64,000 bases of DNA. Origin: Cupriavidus pinatubonensis. Lineage in GTDB: Bacteria; Pseudomonadota; Gammaproteobacteria; Burkholderiales; Burkholderiaceae. The stretch is from positions 1 through 64,000 of the forward strand of contig NZ_CP080768.1 of NCBI RefSeq assembly GCF_019602855.1, read 5' to 3'. Positions 49,030 to 59,036 of this stretch are shown in pieces (within the stretch, counting starts at the first letter, position 1; every line of letters begins with the position of its first letter). A program made the translations under genes and the position numbers. The notes under the pieces are model-generated. The model ran no database searches. It worked only from the letters and a program-made list of their open reading frames with translations, and was not told where the DNA came from.

Positions 49030-51389
49030 CTGCACGCTTCACCATGTTATCGCGCGAGTTGTGGCGGCTTCGCGCCCAGGTTGCTGCCGCGGCGCTTGTC
49101 GTCGCATGCGGCATAGCCGTGCTTGTCGCGATGAATGGGGCATGGCGCTCTCTTGCATCCGCCAAGGACCGCTACTACGAGATGCAGCGCTTTGCCGATG
49201 TGTTTGCCAATGTAAAACGAGCGCCAGTTTCCATCGAAGGTCCCATTCGGGCCATCCCGGGGGTGCGCGAAGTCCTCATGCGCATCGTCCATGACGTTAA
49301 TGCGGATGTACCGGGCACGCGCGAGCCGGCCACGCTACGCCTGATATCCCTGCCAGCCCCTGGCAAGGCCGGCATCAATGCGCTATGGGTTTCACGGGGC
49401 CGACTTCCCGACCCTTCCCGTGACGACGAAGTCGTCCTTAGTGTCGCCTTCGCAAATGCCAATGCACTGGATGTCGGGGGGCACGTGACAGCCATACTCA
49501 ATGGTCATGCCCGCCGGTTGACGATCACTGGCCTGGGAATGTCACCAGAGTATGTTTATGAGGTAGGGCAGGGCATGGTGTTTCCGGACAACCGTCGGTT
49601 CGGCGTCATGTGGATGGGGCACGCCGCAATGGAGTCCGCCTTCGATATGGAGGGGAGCTTCAATGATCTGGCCATCCTGCTTGACGCCGCGGCCCGTCCC
49701 CAGGAAGTCGTCACAAGGCTGGACCGGATGCTTCTCCGTTACGGCTGCCTCGGGGCGTATGAACGGAAACTGCAACAGTCGAATCGATTCCTTAGCGATG
49801 AACTCGACGAGATCCGCGTGATCGCCAGCTATGTTCCGGCCCTATTTCTGGCAGTGGCGGCTTTCCTGTTGTATACGTTGCTGAGTCGCCTCGTTACCTT
49901 GCAGCGGGCTGAGGTTGGTTTGCTGAAGGCGTTTGGCTACAGCACCGGGACCGTAGCTCTCCAATATGTGTATTTTGGCCTCGCGACAATATTGCTTGGG
50001 GTGCTGCTCGGCGTGCCTGGCGGCCTGTATCTCGAGAAATTGCTGATCGGCTTATACCGCCAGTATTTCCACTTCCCCGCGCTGAACGCCGAGGTCTCGC
50101 CCGGGATCGTGGCCGGCGCTGTCATGGCGAGTGTGTGCGCGGCCTCCGTGGGCAGTGCATCGGCCGCCTTGCGTGCAGGGCGATTGTCACCGGTCGAAGC
50201 GATGCGTCCTGAGTTACCCCTCGGCTTCCGGGCGAGCTTTCTCGACCGTGCAGGCCTCCTGGCGGTGCTGCCCATTCCCCTGCGCCTGATTTTTCGCAAT
50301 CTGGCTCGTAGGCCGGGCATGGCCTTGATGTCCATCACCGCCATCGCGCTGGCCGTGGGTTTGACCATCGTCGGACGGTTCGGACTCGATGGCGTCAATA
50401 CGATTCTCAACCTCCAGTTCGGCCGCGTTCAGCATGAAGATGTGACGTTGATCTTCAACGAGCCGCGCCCCCTGCGGGTGATCCATGACCTGGCCCAGAT
50501 GCCGGGCGTCCTGCGAGTCGAGCCATTTCGGATTGTGCCGGTATGGTTACGCAACGCAAATCGCTCAAAACGCACCGAAATCACAGGTCTGGACACCACG
50601 GGCGAGTTACATGAGATTACGGGCTACACCTCCGGACGTCATCCGGTTGCTTCGGACGGGCTTGTACTCTCTGCAAGACTGGCGGCGGAGCTGGGCTTAT
50701 CGGTGGGCGAGCGAGTCGAGGTTGAAGTGCTCGAGGGCCGCCGCAACAGTCTGGTCATGCGGGTAGCGGATGTCGTCGATGACCTGCTGGGCGCCGCTGC
50801 CTACATGGACCACAAGGCATCGTCCCGCTTGCTGGGCGAAGCGCCGGCAATCAGTGGGGCGTACCTCCGCGTCGACGCCTACAAGGCACAATCTCTGTAC
50901 CAAAGGCTCAAGAGCCTGCCCGTCGTGAGTTCCGTGATCATACGCTCCGCTGTGATCGCCAGCATCGAAAGAACACTTGATCGGACGTTTGTCGTCTCCA
51001 GTCTTGTGCTGGCGGCTTTTGCCACGGTCATCGTGGCCGGGGTCGTTTACAACAACTTTCGCATTGCGCTGTCCGAGCGCGGGAATGAACTGGCCAGTCT
51101 GCGGGTACTTGGTTTTTCCCAGCAAGAGGTTGCGGGGATTCTGCTTGGCGAGCAGTTCCTTCTGACGGTCTTGTCCTTGCCGGTCGGCATCGCCGTGGGC
51201 TATGGCTTGTGTGCCTTGCTCGTCCCCGTGTTCGACCGCGAGGCCTTTCGCATCCCGCTCAGCCTGAGCAGGCAAACACTGGCGCAGGCATTGCTGCCAG
51301 CCATCGGTGCCGCGGCCGTGGCCGGACTGCTTGTCCAGCAGCGGCTGCGACGGCTGGACCTGATCGCCGTGCTGAAAACCAGAGAGTAA
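49023..51389 (+). CDS. ABC transporter permease with two FtsX domains
   Basis: The 788-residue protein has an N-terminal membrane helix, a large periplasmic domain (about 40-260), three helices (about 265-375), then a second copy of the plan (helix near 430, periplasmic part, three helices near 660-780). Two FtsX domains in one chain are typical of permeases that act with a periplasmic adaptor to move lipids or lipophilic compounds outward. With the neighbouring ATPase and adaptor it forms a complete tripartite-like exporter, lacking only an outer-membrane channel. Confidence 0.88.
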   Translation: MVAARFTMLSRELWRLRAQVAAAALVVACGIAVLVAMNGAWRSLASAKDRYYEMQRFADVFANVKRAPVSIEGPIRAIPGVREVLMRIVHDVNADVPGTREPATLRLISLPAPGKAGINALWVSRGRLPDPSRDDEVVLSVAFANANALDVGGHVTAILNGHARRLTITGLGMSPEYVYEVGQGMVFPDNRRFGVMWMGHAAMESAFDMEGSFNDLAILLDAAARPQEVVTRLDRMLLRYGCLGAYERKLQQSNRFLSDELDEIRVIASYVPALFLAVAAFLLYTLLSRLVTLQRAEVGLLKAFGYSTGTVALQYVYFGLATILLGVLLGVPGGLYLEKLLIGLYRQYFHFPALNAEVSPGIVAGAVMASVCAASVGSASAALRAGRLSPVEAMRPELPLGFRASFLDRAGLLAVLPIPLRLIFRNLARRPGMALMSITAIALAVGLTIVGRFGLDGVNTILNLQFGRVQHEDVTLIFNEPRPLRVIHDLAQMPGVLRVEPFRIVPVWLRNANRSKRTEITGLDTTGELHEITGYTSGRHPVASDGLVLSARLAAELGLSVGERVEVEVLEGRRNSLVMRVADVVDDLLGAAAYMDHKASSRLLGEAPAISGAYLRVDAYKAQSLYQRLKSLPVVSSVIIRSAVIASIERTLDRTFVVSSLVLAAFATVIVAGVVYNNFRIALSERGNELASLRVLGFSQQEVAGILLGEQFLLTVLSLPVGIAVGYGLCALLVPVFDREAFRIPLSLSRQTLAQALLPAIGAAAVAGLLVQQRLRRLDLIAVLKTRE

Positions 51390-51393
51390 GGTG

Positions 51394-52581
51394 ATGCGGT
51401 GGTCAAAAGCTAAGACGTTGCTGATGGTGGGCTCTGTTGTGGTTGCGGCAGGCCTTGGCTTTCTGCTGATGCCAGAGCCAGTGGATGTCGAGGTGGTGCG
51501 CCCGTCCGTTGGAGCGATGGCAGTCACCACGAGCGAGGAGGGCGAGACCCGAAGTAGGGAGCGCTACGTGATTGCCGCGCCTGTCGCAGGAAGACTGATG
51601 CGGATCAGCTTGCGGGAGGGCGACTGGGTGCGTGAAGGCGAAGTGGTGGCGGAACTTGCGCCACTCCCGCTGACAGCCCGGGAACGCGAAGAAGTCGAAG
51701 CAAGGGTGGCTGCGGCGCGTGCAGCGTACCGTGAGGCGCAGGAGCGCGTCCGGCATGCCGCCGAAGACTACGCTCAGGCGCAGCGCGAACTGCTGCGTGT
51801 CGAGAGGCTGGTGAGGGAGCGCTTCCTGTCTCCTCAGGCCGGGGAACAGGCCGCCAACGCCACCATTACCGCCGGCAATGATCTCGCCGCGGCGCGCGCC
51901 CGCGCCAGCACCGCCTTGCAGGAGGTCCGCGTGGCCGAGGCTGGCCTGCTGGCCATCGAGCAGCACAAACGAGGGCGCTGGCCGGTCGTGCCGGTTCATG
52001 CACCCTTCACCGGGGCCGTATTGTCCATTCCGGAGCGCAGCGAGCGGGTTGTCGCTGCGGGCGAGGCCTTGTTGACGATCGGCAATCCACATGACCTGGA
52101 GATCGTGGTCGAGCTACTGTCAACGGAAGCAGTCAAGGTGCGGCCGCAGATGCCGGCGAGGCTGGAAGGATGGGGCGGCGACCAGGTGGTACAAGGCAAG
52201 GTCAGGCTCGTGGAGCCCCATGCGTTCACCAAGGTATCCGCCCTCGGCATAGAAGAAAAGCGAACCCGGGTAATCATCGACGTTATTGATCCACCCTCTG
52301 GACTGGGTGACGGATTTCGCGTCATCGCGAGCATTGTGCTGTGGCAGACCGATCACGCGACAAAGTTGCCCGCGAGTTCGCTGTTCCGCTGCGAGACTGC
52401 GCAATGGTGTGTGTTTCGGCTTGAGGGCGACCGGGTGCGGAGGACGGAGGTCAGGATTAGCCACCGGAATTCGGATGAGGCGGAACTGCTTTCTCCCTTG
52501 ACCGACAGCATACAAGTGGTTCGATATCCGCAAAGCAGCCTTCAGGATGGCCAGCGGGTAAAGCTGCCTACCGGCCCATAG
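51394..52581 (+). CDS. Periplasmic adaptor (HlyD/RND-MFP family)
   Basis: The 395-residue protein has an N-terminal membrane anchor (TLLMVGSVVVAAGLGFLLM). A lipoyl-like half motif (GRLMRISLREGDWVREGE) and a long alpha-hairpin rich in Ala, Arg and Glu (about 90-190) come next. The second lipoyl half (PFTGAVLSIPERSERVV) and a beta-barrel domain complete it. Adaptors of this type bridge an inner-membrane transporter and an outer-membrane channel. AAGG lies before the ATG, and the gene begins four bases after the permease stop. Confidence 0.88.
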   Translation: MRWSKAKTLLMVGSVVVAAGLGFLLMPEPVDVEVVRPSVGAMAVTTSEEGETRSRERYVIAAPVAGRLMRISLREGDWVREGEVVAELAPLPLTAREREEVEARVAAARAAYREAQERVRHAAEDYAQAQRELLRVERLVRERFLSPQAGEQAANATITAGNDLAAARARASTALQEVRVAEAGLLAIEQHKRGRWPVVPVHAPFTGAVLSIPERSERVVAAGEALLTIGNPHDLEIVVELLSTEAVKVRPQMPARLEGWGGDQVVQGKVRLVEPHAFTKVSALGIEEKRTRVIIDVIDPPSGLGDGFRVIASIVLWQTDHATKLPASSLFRCETAQWCVFRLEGDRVRRTEVRISHRNSDEAELLSPLTDSIQVVRYPQSSLQDGQRVKLPTGP

Positions 52582-52828
52582 TCCATTGTGTCAGTCGAAA
52601 TGTACCCAGAATCGACTGCGCCCCTGGGTTACATGCCATGTCGCCGATGTTCGCAACCGCCGCGCCGTTGCAGCGGATTGCGCTTAGTGTACGGTGCCGG
52701 AGGTGCAGCTTTCCGGAGCGATTACCCCGGCGCCGTGGGCGAATGAAGGCTGGTTGTCTTCCATGGTTGGTTGAGGTGTCGCGCGGGCGCTAATATTTGG
52801 CTTGTCGTCGAATCACAAGGCACTGTCA

Positions 52829-53740
52829 ATGCAAAAGCAAGATGGATTGAACCCTGAAACCGACGAAATGCCAGCCAGTCAGGCTGCGGCAAGACGAAGC
52901 ACGCTCGTGAGCGTCTCGGTCAATATCGGCCTGACACTCGCCCAGGTTGCCGCCGGAATTTTTGCTGGCTCCCAAGCGCTGGTGGCCGACGCAATTCATT
53001 CCCTTTCGGATCTGGTTTCGGATTTCGTTGTCCTGTATGCCAGCCACCATAGCAAGAAGGCGCCAAGCCAAGCCTATCACTTTGGGCACCAGCGTTTCGA
53101 GACTGCAGCCTCGCTGATACTTGGACTTCTTTTGCTAGTCGTCGGCGTCGGCATGCTGTCAAACGCCGTACTCAAGCTTGAACATCCGGATTCAATCCAG
53201 CCAGTACGAATAGTCGGGCTCTGGGTCGCCCTTGGTGCGCTGGCAGCCAAGGAATTGTTGTTTCGGTATATGCTCGCGATCGCCGAACGAGTCCGGTCAA
53301 GCATGCTGGTTGCAAATGCCTGGCACGCTCGGTCGGATGCAGCATCTTCGCTGGTGGTGGCAATGGGGATCCTGGGCAATACCCTGGGTTACCACCTGCT
53401 GGATCCGATCGCGGCACTCGTGGTTGGCCTGATGGTGACAAGGATGGGCTGGCAGTTTTCCCGAAGTGCCCTGCGGGACCTGATGGATCGTGCGATCGAC
53501 GCGGAGACGGTAACGGCGATTCGGAATGCCATGCTGGAAACGCCAGGCGTGATCGGTGCGCACGATGTGCGGACCCGGAAGATGGGTGACATGATTCTCG
53601 TGGACGTCCACCTTGACATCAATGCAGCGGCGAGCGTGAGAGAGGGTCATGACATTGCGCTCGAGGCGAGACGTCGAGTGATGAGCCGCAAAGATGTCCT
53701 CAACGTCATGACGCACGTGGATCCGGTCGACGTGGCATGA
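52829..53740 (+). CDS. Cation diffusion facilitator (CDF) metal efflux protein
   Basis: The 303-residue protein has six predicted membrane helices and the metal sites ADAIHSLSDLVSD in helix II and NAWHARSDAASS in helix V, matching the HxxxD pairs of zinc, iron, cobalt and manganese CDF exporters. The C-terminal cytoplasmic domain (ISVDVHLDI-like strands, VREGHDIALEARRR) is present. A TTG 27 bases upstream is an alternative start; the ATG has AAGG upstream. It precedes a heavy-metal ATPase gene. Confidence 0.88.
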   Translation: MQKQDGLNPETDEMPASQAAARRSTLVSVSVNIGLTLAQVAAGIFAGSQALVADAIHSLSDLVSDFVVLYASHHSKKAPSQAYHFGHQRFETAASLILGLLLLVVGVGMLSNAVLKLEHPDSIQPVRIVGLWVALGALAAKELLFRYMLAIAERVRSSMLVANAWHARSDAASSLVVAMGILGNTLGYHLLDPIAALVVGLMVTRMGWQFSRSALRDLMDRAIDAETVTAIRNAMLETPGVIGAHDVRTRKMGDMILVDVHLDINAAASVREGHDIALEARRRVMSRKDVLNVMTHVDPVDVA

Positions 53741-53770
53741 AGTCTTGTGATCAATCGACAAAATGCACTT

Positions 53771-53800
53771 GGCGAAACTGGGCGAAACTGGGCGGAACTG
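53771..53800. repeat. Three tandem 10-base repeats
   Basis: GGCGAAACTG is repeated twice exactly and once with one change (GGCGGAACTG) in the leader of the P-type ATPase gene. It may be a slippage-prone repeat or a binding site for a regulator. Confidence 0.6.
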
Positions 53801-53863
53801 GGAGGAACCATTGCGACTTGTTCTCACAGAGATAATCAGGTGCATTTCTCCCTAGGTGCAGAC

Positions 53864-56161
53864 ATGCGCTTCGGCTCTCGCTTCCTCAATACTGCATTGC
53901 TTGTCAACTCCGTCGTGACGCTGGGTGCTGGCTTGTTGGCAAGCCGGTGGAATTACCTGTCGGCGGCGGCCATCCATGTCATCTGGCTGTTGGGCGTTGT
54001 GCCGATCTTGGTTGCACTGAGCGCTGCGATCGTGCGCGCCGCGCTAAGGAGGCAGCAGGGCGTAGATATCCTGGCGTTCCTGTCAATTGGCTTCTCGCTA
54101 GGCATGGGCGAGTTTCTCGTGGCTGCCGTCATCGCACTGATGCTAGCCAGTGGGCGCGCGCTAGAAAGCTTCGCGGAGGCCCGCGCGCAAAGGGAAATGA
54201 CGGCACTTCTCAGCCATGCGCCGAAGGTGGCCCATCGTTTTCAGGACGGACAATGGCAGCAGGTCGGTCTTGAGACTGTCCAGGCGGGGGACCGGTTGCT
54301 AGTCCGCCATGGGGAACTTGTACCGGTCGATGGCACCCCGAGCGTCCCGGTGGAACTGGACGAATCAGCCCTCACGGGCGAATCCGTGGTGCAACACCGG
54401 GTGGCCGGGAATGCGGTCTGCAGCGGCGTGCTGAACGTGGGCGCTGCTTTTGAGATGGTCGCGAGCGCCCCCGCCGAGCGCAGCACCTTTGCCGGCATCG
54501 TGCGAATGGTCGGGAAAGCACAAGCCGAACGCAGTCCGTCCGCTCGCTTGGCAGACCGGTATGCACTTGCCTTTGTGTTCGCGACGGTGCTTCTGGCTGC
54601 TGCGGGCTGGATTGTCAGCGGGGACCCGGCGCGCTGCCTCGCTGTTCTGGTCGTGGCCACGCCCTGTCCGTTAATCTTGGCAGTGCCGGTGGCCATCGTT
54701 TCCGGCCTGTCCCGCTGCGCGCGGCGGGGTGTACTTGTCAAAGGCGGCGGCGCGCTTGAGAGGCTCGCTGTGGCCAGCATCCTGTTCTTCGATAAGACAG
54801 GGACGCTGACCGGGGGGCACGCACGCCTGGTGGATGTTGCGTGCGCGGAGGGGCATGAGCCAGAAGAGGTACTGAGGCTTGCCGGTTCGCTGGCACAGGC
54901 GTCGAACCACGTGATTTCAGAAGCGGTCACGCTTGCGAGCCGCGAGCGAGGCATTTCGCTACAGCCTCCGAGCCAAGTGGTGGAAAGCCCTGGGGCCGGG
55001 GTCAGAGGTGTCGTGAATGGACGCACGATCACGGTCGGATCGCCTTCTTACGTCCTGGGTGAGGGCGAAGTGCCGGCCTGGTGCACGAAGTTCCTGGAGC
55101 GGCTCGGCTACGAGGGTGCGTCGGCGGTATTCGTGGGGGCGGACGGGAGGGTCATCGGGGCACTCCAGATGGTAGACCGTATTCGCCTGGAGACGCCGCG
55201 CGCACTCCGTCTCTTGCGACAGGAGGGCATTGTCCGGCAGGCGATGTTGACGGGCGACCGCCAGGACGTAGCGGAATCGGTCGGCGCCATGCTCGGTGTT
55301 ACCGAGGTATACGCCGCCCAAACGCCAGGCGACAAGCTGTCGGCCATCCACGCTGCCCGCGCCAATGGGACAGTAATCATGGTGGGTGATGGCGTCAACG
55401 ATGCGCCAGCGCTAGCTGCCGCGGATGTTGGCGTCGCCATGGGCGCGCGCGGTGCGGCGGCGTCCGCCGAGGCGGCAGACGTGGTTGTGCTGGTGGATCG
55501 GCTCGATCGTCTCGTCGACGCCGTACGCATCGCGCGGCGTGCCCGCCGTATTGCGATCCAGAGTGTCGGCGTGGGGATGGCCTTGTCCTTGGTGGCAATG
55601 GCTGCGGCGCTGTTCGGCTATTTGCCGCCGTTGGCCGGTGCCATGCTGCAGGAAGCAATCGATGTCCTGGTCATTGTCAATGCATTGAGGGTTCTCAGGG
55701 CGGAGAAGGGAGGGGTCACGCCGCGCCTGCCTGCAGTGGATGTCGAGCGCCTGAAGGCCGAACACGCGGAGCTCGAGCCCATCCTCGACCGGGTTCGGGC
55801 GCTGGCCGACGCATTGCCACGGGTGACGGCCGAGAAGGCTGCCGCGGAGCTGACGAACCTCAGCCAGACACTGAATCAGGTTCTGGTTCCACACGAGCGT
55901 CGGGATGACACGCAGCTCTATCCTGGCATGGCGCGCCTGCTTGGTGGCGATGATCCGCTCGCGGCGCTGAGTGGCATGCATCGCGAGATCTTCAGGGTAA
56001 CTCGGTTGCTGGACCGGATCGTTGCCAACTTGCCGTCGGACGGGCCAGACGAGACGAGCGCGCGGGAATTACAGAGGCTCCTCTATGGACTCGATGCCAT
56101 CCTGCGGCTGCATTGCGCGCAAGAAGATGAGCTCTATTTTGTCTTGGGAGGACAAGGATGA
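53864..56161 (+). CDS. P1B-5-like heavy-metal ATPase with hemerythrin tail
   Basis: The 765-residue protein has the P-type ATPase signatures: actuator loop LTGES, VVATPCPLILAVPVA in the membrane helix (a TPC rather than CPC motif), phosphorylation site FFDKTGTLTGG and hinge MVGDGVNDAPALAAADVG. The last 140 residues form a hemerythrin-like domain with LKAEHAELEPI, VPHERRDDTQLYP, SGMHREIFRV and LHCAQEDELYF, which supplies the His/Glu ligands of a di-iron site. TPC plus hemerythrin is the hallmark of P1B-5 pumps such as Nia, which export nickel and iron. No N-terminal metal-binding domain is seen. Confidence 0.85.
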   Translation: MRFGSRFLNTALLVNSVVTLGAGLLASRWNYLSAAAIHVIWLLGVVPILVALSAAIVRAALRRQQGVDILAFLSIGFSLGMGEFLVAAVIALMLASGRALESFAEARAQREMTALLSHAPKVAHRFQDGQWQQVGLETVQAGDRLLVRHGELVPVDGTPSVPVELDESALTGESVVQHRVAGNAVCSGVLNVGAAFEMVASAPAERSTFAGIVRMVGKAQAERSPSARLADRYALAFVFATVLLAAAGWIVSGDPARCLAVLVVATPCPLILAVPVAIVSGLSRCARRGVLVKGGGALERLAVASILFFDKTGTLTGGHARLVDVACAEGHEPEEVLRLAGSLAQASNHVISEAVTLASRERGISLQPPSQVVESPGAGVRGVVNGRTITVGSPSYVLGEGEVPAWCTKFLERLGYEGASAVFVGADGRVIGALQMVDRIRLETPRALRLLRQEGIVRQAMLTGDRQDVAESVGAMLGVTEVYAAQTPGDKLSAIHAARANGTVIMVGDGVNDAPALAAADVGVAMGARGAAASAEAADVVVLVDRLDRLVDAVRIARRARRIAIQSVGVGMALSLVAMAAALFGYLPPLAGAMLQEAIDVLVIVNALRVLRAEKGGVTPRLPAVDVERLKAEHAELEPILDRVRALADALPRVTAEKAAAELTNLSQTLNQVLVPHERRDDTQLYPGMARLLGGDDPLAALSGMHREIFRVTRLLDRIVANLPSDGPDETSARELQRLLYGLDAILRLHCAQEDELYFVLGGQG

Positions 56162-56778
56162 GCGACATTGCAGACTTGCTTGTCCTGGTCGTCGTGATCT
56201 TTGGCTTGAATCTGATGCCAGCCTTTGCCCCGCCGACATGGATGGTAATGTCATGGGTAGGTTTTTCGCAGCCAGAGGCCAACCCCGCCCTTCTGGCGCT
56301 TGCAGCGGCATGTGCAGCGACTACCGGCCGCCTGGTTTTGGCCCAGATGGCCTTTGCACTGGTGCGCCAGCGCTGGATGCGTGAGGATGACAGACGGAAC
56401 ATCGATGTCGTTGGTCAGTGGCTGGAGCGCCGCAAAAGCATGACGGTGGGGTTCATGCTTGCTTATGCCTTCAGCCCATTCCCCTCGAACTATCTCTTTA
56501 TTGCCTACGGCCTCACGGGGATGCGGCTTTGGATGATTGGACTGCCATTCTTTGTTGGACGCCTCATCAGCTATTTTGCGTGGACGCATCTGGCCCAGGT
56601 GGGCTCGCGCTATCTGGACACGGATCTTGACGGGGCCTATCTCGGTCTCTATTTCGTTCTCTCGCAGTTGCTTCTTCTGGCGGCCGTGTACCTCTTCACA
56701 AAGGTGGACTGGGTATGTCTGCAGCATGAGCGTCGCCTACGTTGGCGACGCTCACGGAAATTATCTTCCCCACCGTGA
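56158..56778 (+). CDS. Integral membrane protein of unknown function
   Basis: The 206-residue protein has about five hydrophobic helices (LLVLVVVIFGLNLMPAF, ALLALAAACAATTGRL, LAYAFSPFPSNYLFIAYG and others) and a basic tail. It resembles small SNARE-associated or VTT-like membrane proteins in length only. Its ATG overlaps the stop of the metal ATPase (ATGA), so it is co-expressed with it and could assist metal export. No family is assigned. Confidence 0.65.
   Translation: MSDIADLLVLVVVIFGLNLMPAFAPPTWMVMSWVGFSQPEANPALLALAAACAATTGRLVLAQMAFALVRQRWMREDDRRNIDVVGQWLERRKSMTVGFMLAYAFSPFPSNYLFIAYGLTGMRLWMIGLPFFVGRLISYFAWTHLAQVGSRYLDTDLDGAYLGLYFVLSQLLLLAAVYLFTKVDWVCLQHERRLRWRRSRKLSSPP
56728..56753. other. 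Strong 10-base hairpin near the end of the membrane-protein gene
   Basis: GAGCGTCGCC and GGCGACGCTC form a perfect stem with the loop TACGTT. No T run follows, so it is not a classical intrinsic terminator. It lies between convergent genes and could limit read-through in either direction. Confidence 0.5.
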
Positions 56779-56875
56779 CGAAGCAACGCGCCGGAACCTG
56801 GTCGATTTGGGGTACCTGTCGGTCGAGCCAGGGGTGTCCGGTGCAACCCCTCGCAATCGATGTCGCCAGGCCGGC

Positions 56876-58231
56876 TTACGCGCGCTTCCGCATCGCGGGT
56901 GCAACAAGCAAATGGTCGATGCTTACTTGCAGGCCGTCTTGCCAGCCTGGAACCGGGGAGCGTAGCTCAAGGGACGAACCCGCGCCGCGCACAATCGCCT
57001 CGACGATAGCAAGGCCAAGTCCGCTGCCGTTGGCTGCCGTCGCGCCACGCTCGAACGGCTTTGTCAGACGGTTAAGTTCATCGTCCGGCAGCACCGGTCC
57101 GTGATTCCTCACAGTGAGCGAGCCGGTGGCCAACAGCGAAATCCCCACAGGTTGTCCAGGGGAGCCGTGCTTTTGGGCATTTTCGACCAGATTGCGCACG
57201 ACAATGGCAAATGCGTCCTGATCAATCCACGACGGAACGGGCTGGTCGGGCAGGTCAAGCTGGATCGGGTTCGCAGAGGCCATACGCCGGAAATCCTCGA
57301 CGACAAGCTCCAGTACCGGGCGCAGATCCTGTGGCGCGTCGCCGAGCACGCGTCCATTTTCGGCCTTCGCGAGTTGCATGAGCCTTTCGCTGACCCGCGA
57401 CAGGGTGTGCAGCGCTCTCTCGACATTCTGCACGCGTTCGCGCATGGCGGCGGAAGGCATTTCGGCCATGAGACGTTGCGTCTGTGCGAGGGCCGCGGCA
57501 ATCGGCGTGCGCAACTCGTGTGCGCTATTGGCAGTGAAGCTGCGCTCGGCGGCCAGCGCACGATCCAGCCGAGCCATCAGGTCATTGACTGCGTCGGCAA
57601 TCGGCGCGATTTCCGTCGGTAACTCCTTCTTTTTGAGCGGTGTCAGGTCGTTCTGACCCCGCGCAGCAATGCCGCCGCAAAAGCGTCGGATTGGCCGCAG
57701 CCCGGTCCGGACAATCAGCCAGATGCCACACAGCCCCACCGGTAGAAACAGGATGAGGACCTTTGCGACCGCGAGCGCGGCTTCCATCACAGCATGCCGG
57801 CGCGTGGCGAGCGGCTCGGCGATCATCAGAGAGATCGTGCCCTGTAAGCCGGGCTCGGCGTAAATCCGGTGCGACGGCGTGGAAGTGAAGCCTGCTTTCA
57901 GGTCCGGCGGGAAGATCGCCAGATCGGCGTCGTGTGACCGCAGCAGCAGTCTGCCCCTGTCATCGCGAACCGCGTAGGTCAGCAATTCGTCGTGCGGGCG
58001 AACGGCTGCGATACGGCGGTTGCTATCCTCATCATCATCCGCATCCCGCCCGACGATATCCATGATGGCGAGTGGCAACAGGCGCTGCGCCGTTTCCTGC
58101 AACGCACTGTCCGACATCTGATCGACTTCGTGGCGCAGCACGTAGAATGAAGCTGCCGCAGCCGCGAGCGACAGCACTGCGAGCCCTGCAACCAGTGCTG
58201 CCGCGAGTCGACCTTGCAGGCTGCGCAGCAT
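56876..58231 (-). CDS. Sensor histidine kinase
   Basis: The 451-residue protein has an N-terminal membrane helix (residues 9-30), a periplasmic sensor region to about 150, a second helix (VLILFLPVGLCGIWLIV), a HAMP-like linker, the phospho-acceptor box NSAHELRTPIAAAL and an ATPase domain with VRNLVENAQKHGSPG and GSGLGLAIVEAIV. It resembles QseC/PmrB-type kinases. It starts three bases after the response regulator gene and forms a standard pair. The nearby redox genes may be its targets. Confidence 0.9.
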   Translation of the reverse strand: MLRSLQGRLAAALVAGLAVLSLAAAAASFYVLRHEVDQMSDSALQETAQRLLPLAIMDIVGRDADDDEDSNRRIAAVRPHDELLTYAVRDDRGRLLLRSHDADLAIFPPDLKAGFTSTPSHRIYAEPGLQGTISLMIAEPLATRRHAVMEAALAVAKVLILFLPVGLCGIWLIVRTGLRPIRRFCGGIAARGQNDLTPLKKKELPTEIAPIADAVNDLMARLDRALAAERSFTANSAHELRTPIAAALAQTQRLMAEMPSAAMRERVQNVERALHTLSRVSERLMQLAKAENGRVLGDAPQDLRPVLELVVEDFRRMASANPIQLDLPDQPVPSWIDQDAFAIVVRNLVENAQKHGSPGQPVGISLLATGSLTVRNHGPVLPDDELNRLTKPFERGATAANGSGLGLAIVEAIVRGAGSSLELRSPVPGWQDGLQVSIDHLLVAPAMRKRA

Positions 58232-58233
58232 GG

Positions 58234-58893
58234 TCAGTCCCGCTTGAGCCGATAGCCGAGCCCACGCAAGGTCTCGATGACATCGGCACCAAGCTTCTTG
58301 CGCAGCCGGCTCATATGTACCTCGATGGTGTTACTGCCAATTTCCTCGTTGAAGGAATAAAGGCGATCCTCCAGCCGGCTCCTTGACACGATCATCCCCG
58401 GATGCTGGATCAGGGCTTCGAGCAGTGCCCATTCACTGGCCGTCAGGTCGATGCGCGCGGTACCGCGCATCACACTGCGCCCCGCCGTATCGATATGCAG
58501 TTCGCCGAGCTTGACCAAGGGATTCGGATTTCCCGAATACCGGCGTGACACCGCACTCACCCGTGCGGAAAGCTCTGGCAGGTCGAATGGCTTGACGAGA
58601 TAGTCATCCGCGCCGGCGTTCAGGCCGGCAATGCGGTTCGATACCTGATCGAGCGCAGTCAGGATAATGACGGGCACGTTCGAACCACCCGCACGAAGCT
58701 CTCGAAGGAAGTCGAGCCCCCGACCGTCGGGGAGCAGCAGATCGAGCAGGATCAGGTCGTAGTTGGCGGCCGCAAGGTGTCGGCGCGCCTCGGCGAGGCT
58801 GGCCACGAAGTCGGTCGGATGCCCGTCTTTCTCGATCTGGTCGCGAACGGCCTCCCCGAGCCAGGGTTCATCCTCGATGAGAAGGACTCTCAT
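58234..58893 (-). CDS. OmpR-family response regulator
   Basis: The 219-residue protein has the receiver domain MRVLLIEDEPWLGEAV with acidic pocket, the phospho-acceptor Asp in DLILLDLLLPDGRG and the conserved Lys in DDYLVKPFDLPEL. An OmpR-type winged helix with VSRSRLEDRLYS and NTIEVHMSRLRKKLG follows. The start at 58893 is chosen because it begins with the receiver. It is divergent from the gene at 59037, with 140 bases between for promoters of both directions. Confidence 0.9.
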   Translation of the reverse strand: MRVLLIEDEPWLGEAVRDQIEKDGHPTDFVASLAEARRHLAAANYDLILLDLLLPDGRGLDFLRELRAGGSNVPVIILTALDQVSNRIAGLNAGADDYLVKPFDLPELSARVSAVSRRYSGNPNPLVKLGELHIDTAGRSVMRGTARIDLTASEWALLEALIQHPGMIVSRSRLEDRLYSFNEEIGSNTIEVHMSRLRKKLGADVIETLRGLGYRLKRD

Positions 58894-59036
58894 TAAGATC
58901 TTTCTGATGGATGTCTCGCATGACTTTGCCACGCGAACCTGTCGCGAACATGAAGAAAATCTTTCGTCTCCGCAAGCTTGGCTTCAGGTTTCAGGCGCAT
59001 TGTAGAGTCCAAGGATGCGAACAGGAGATGTTAGCA

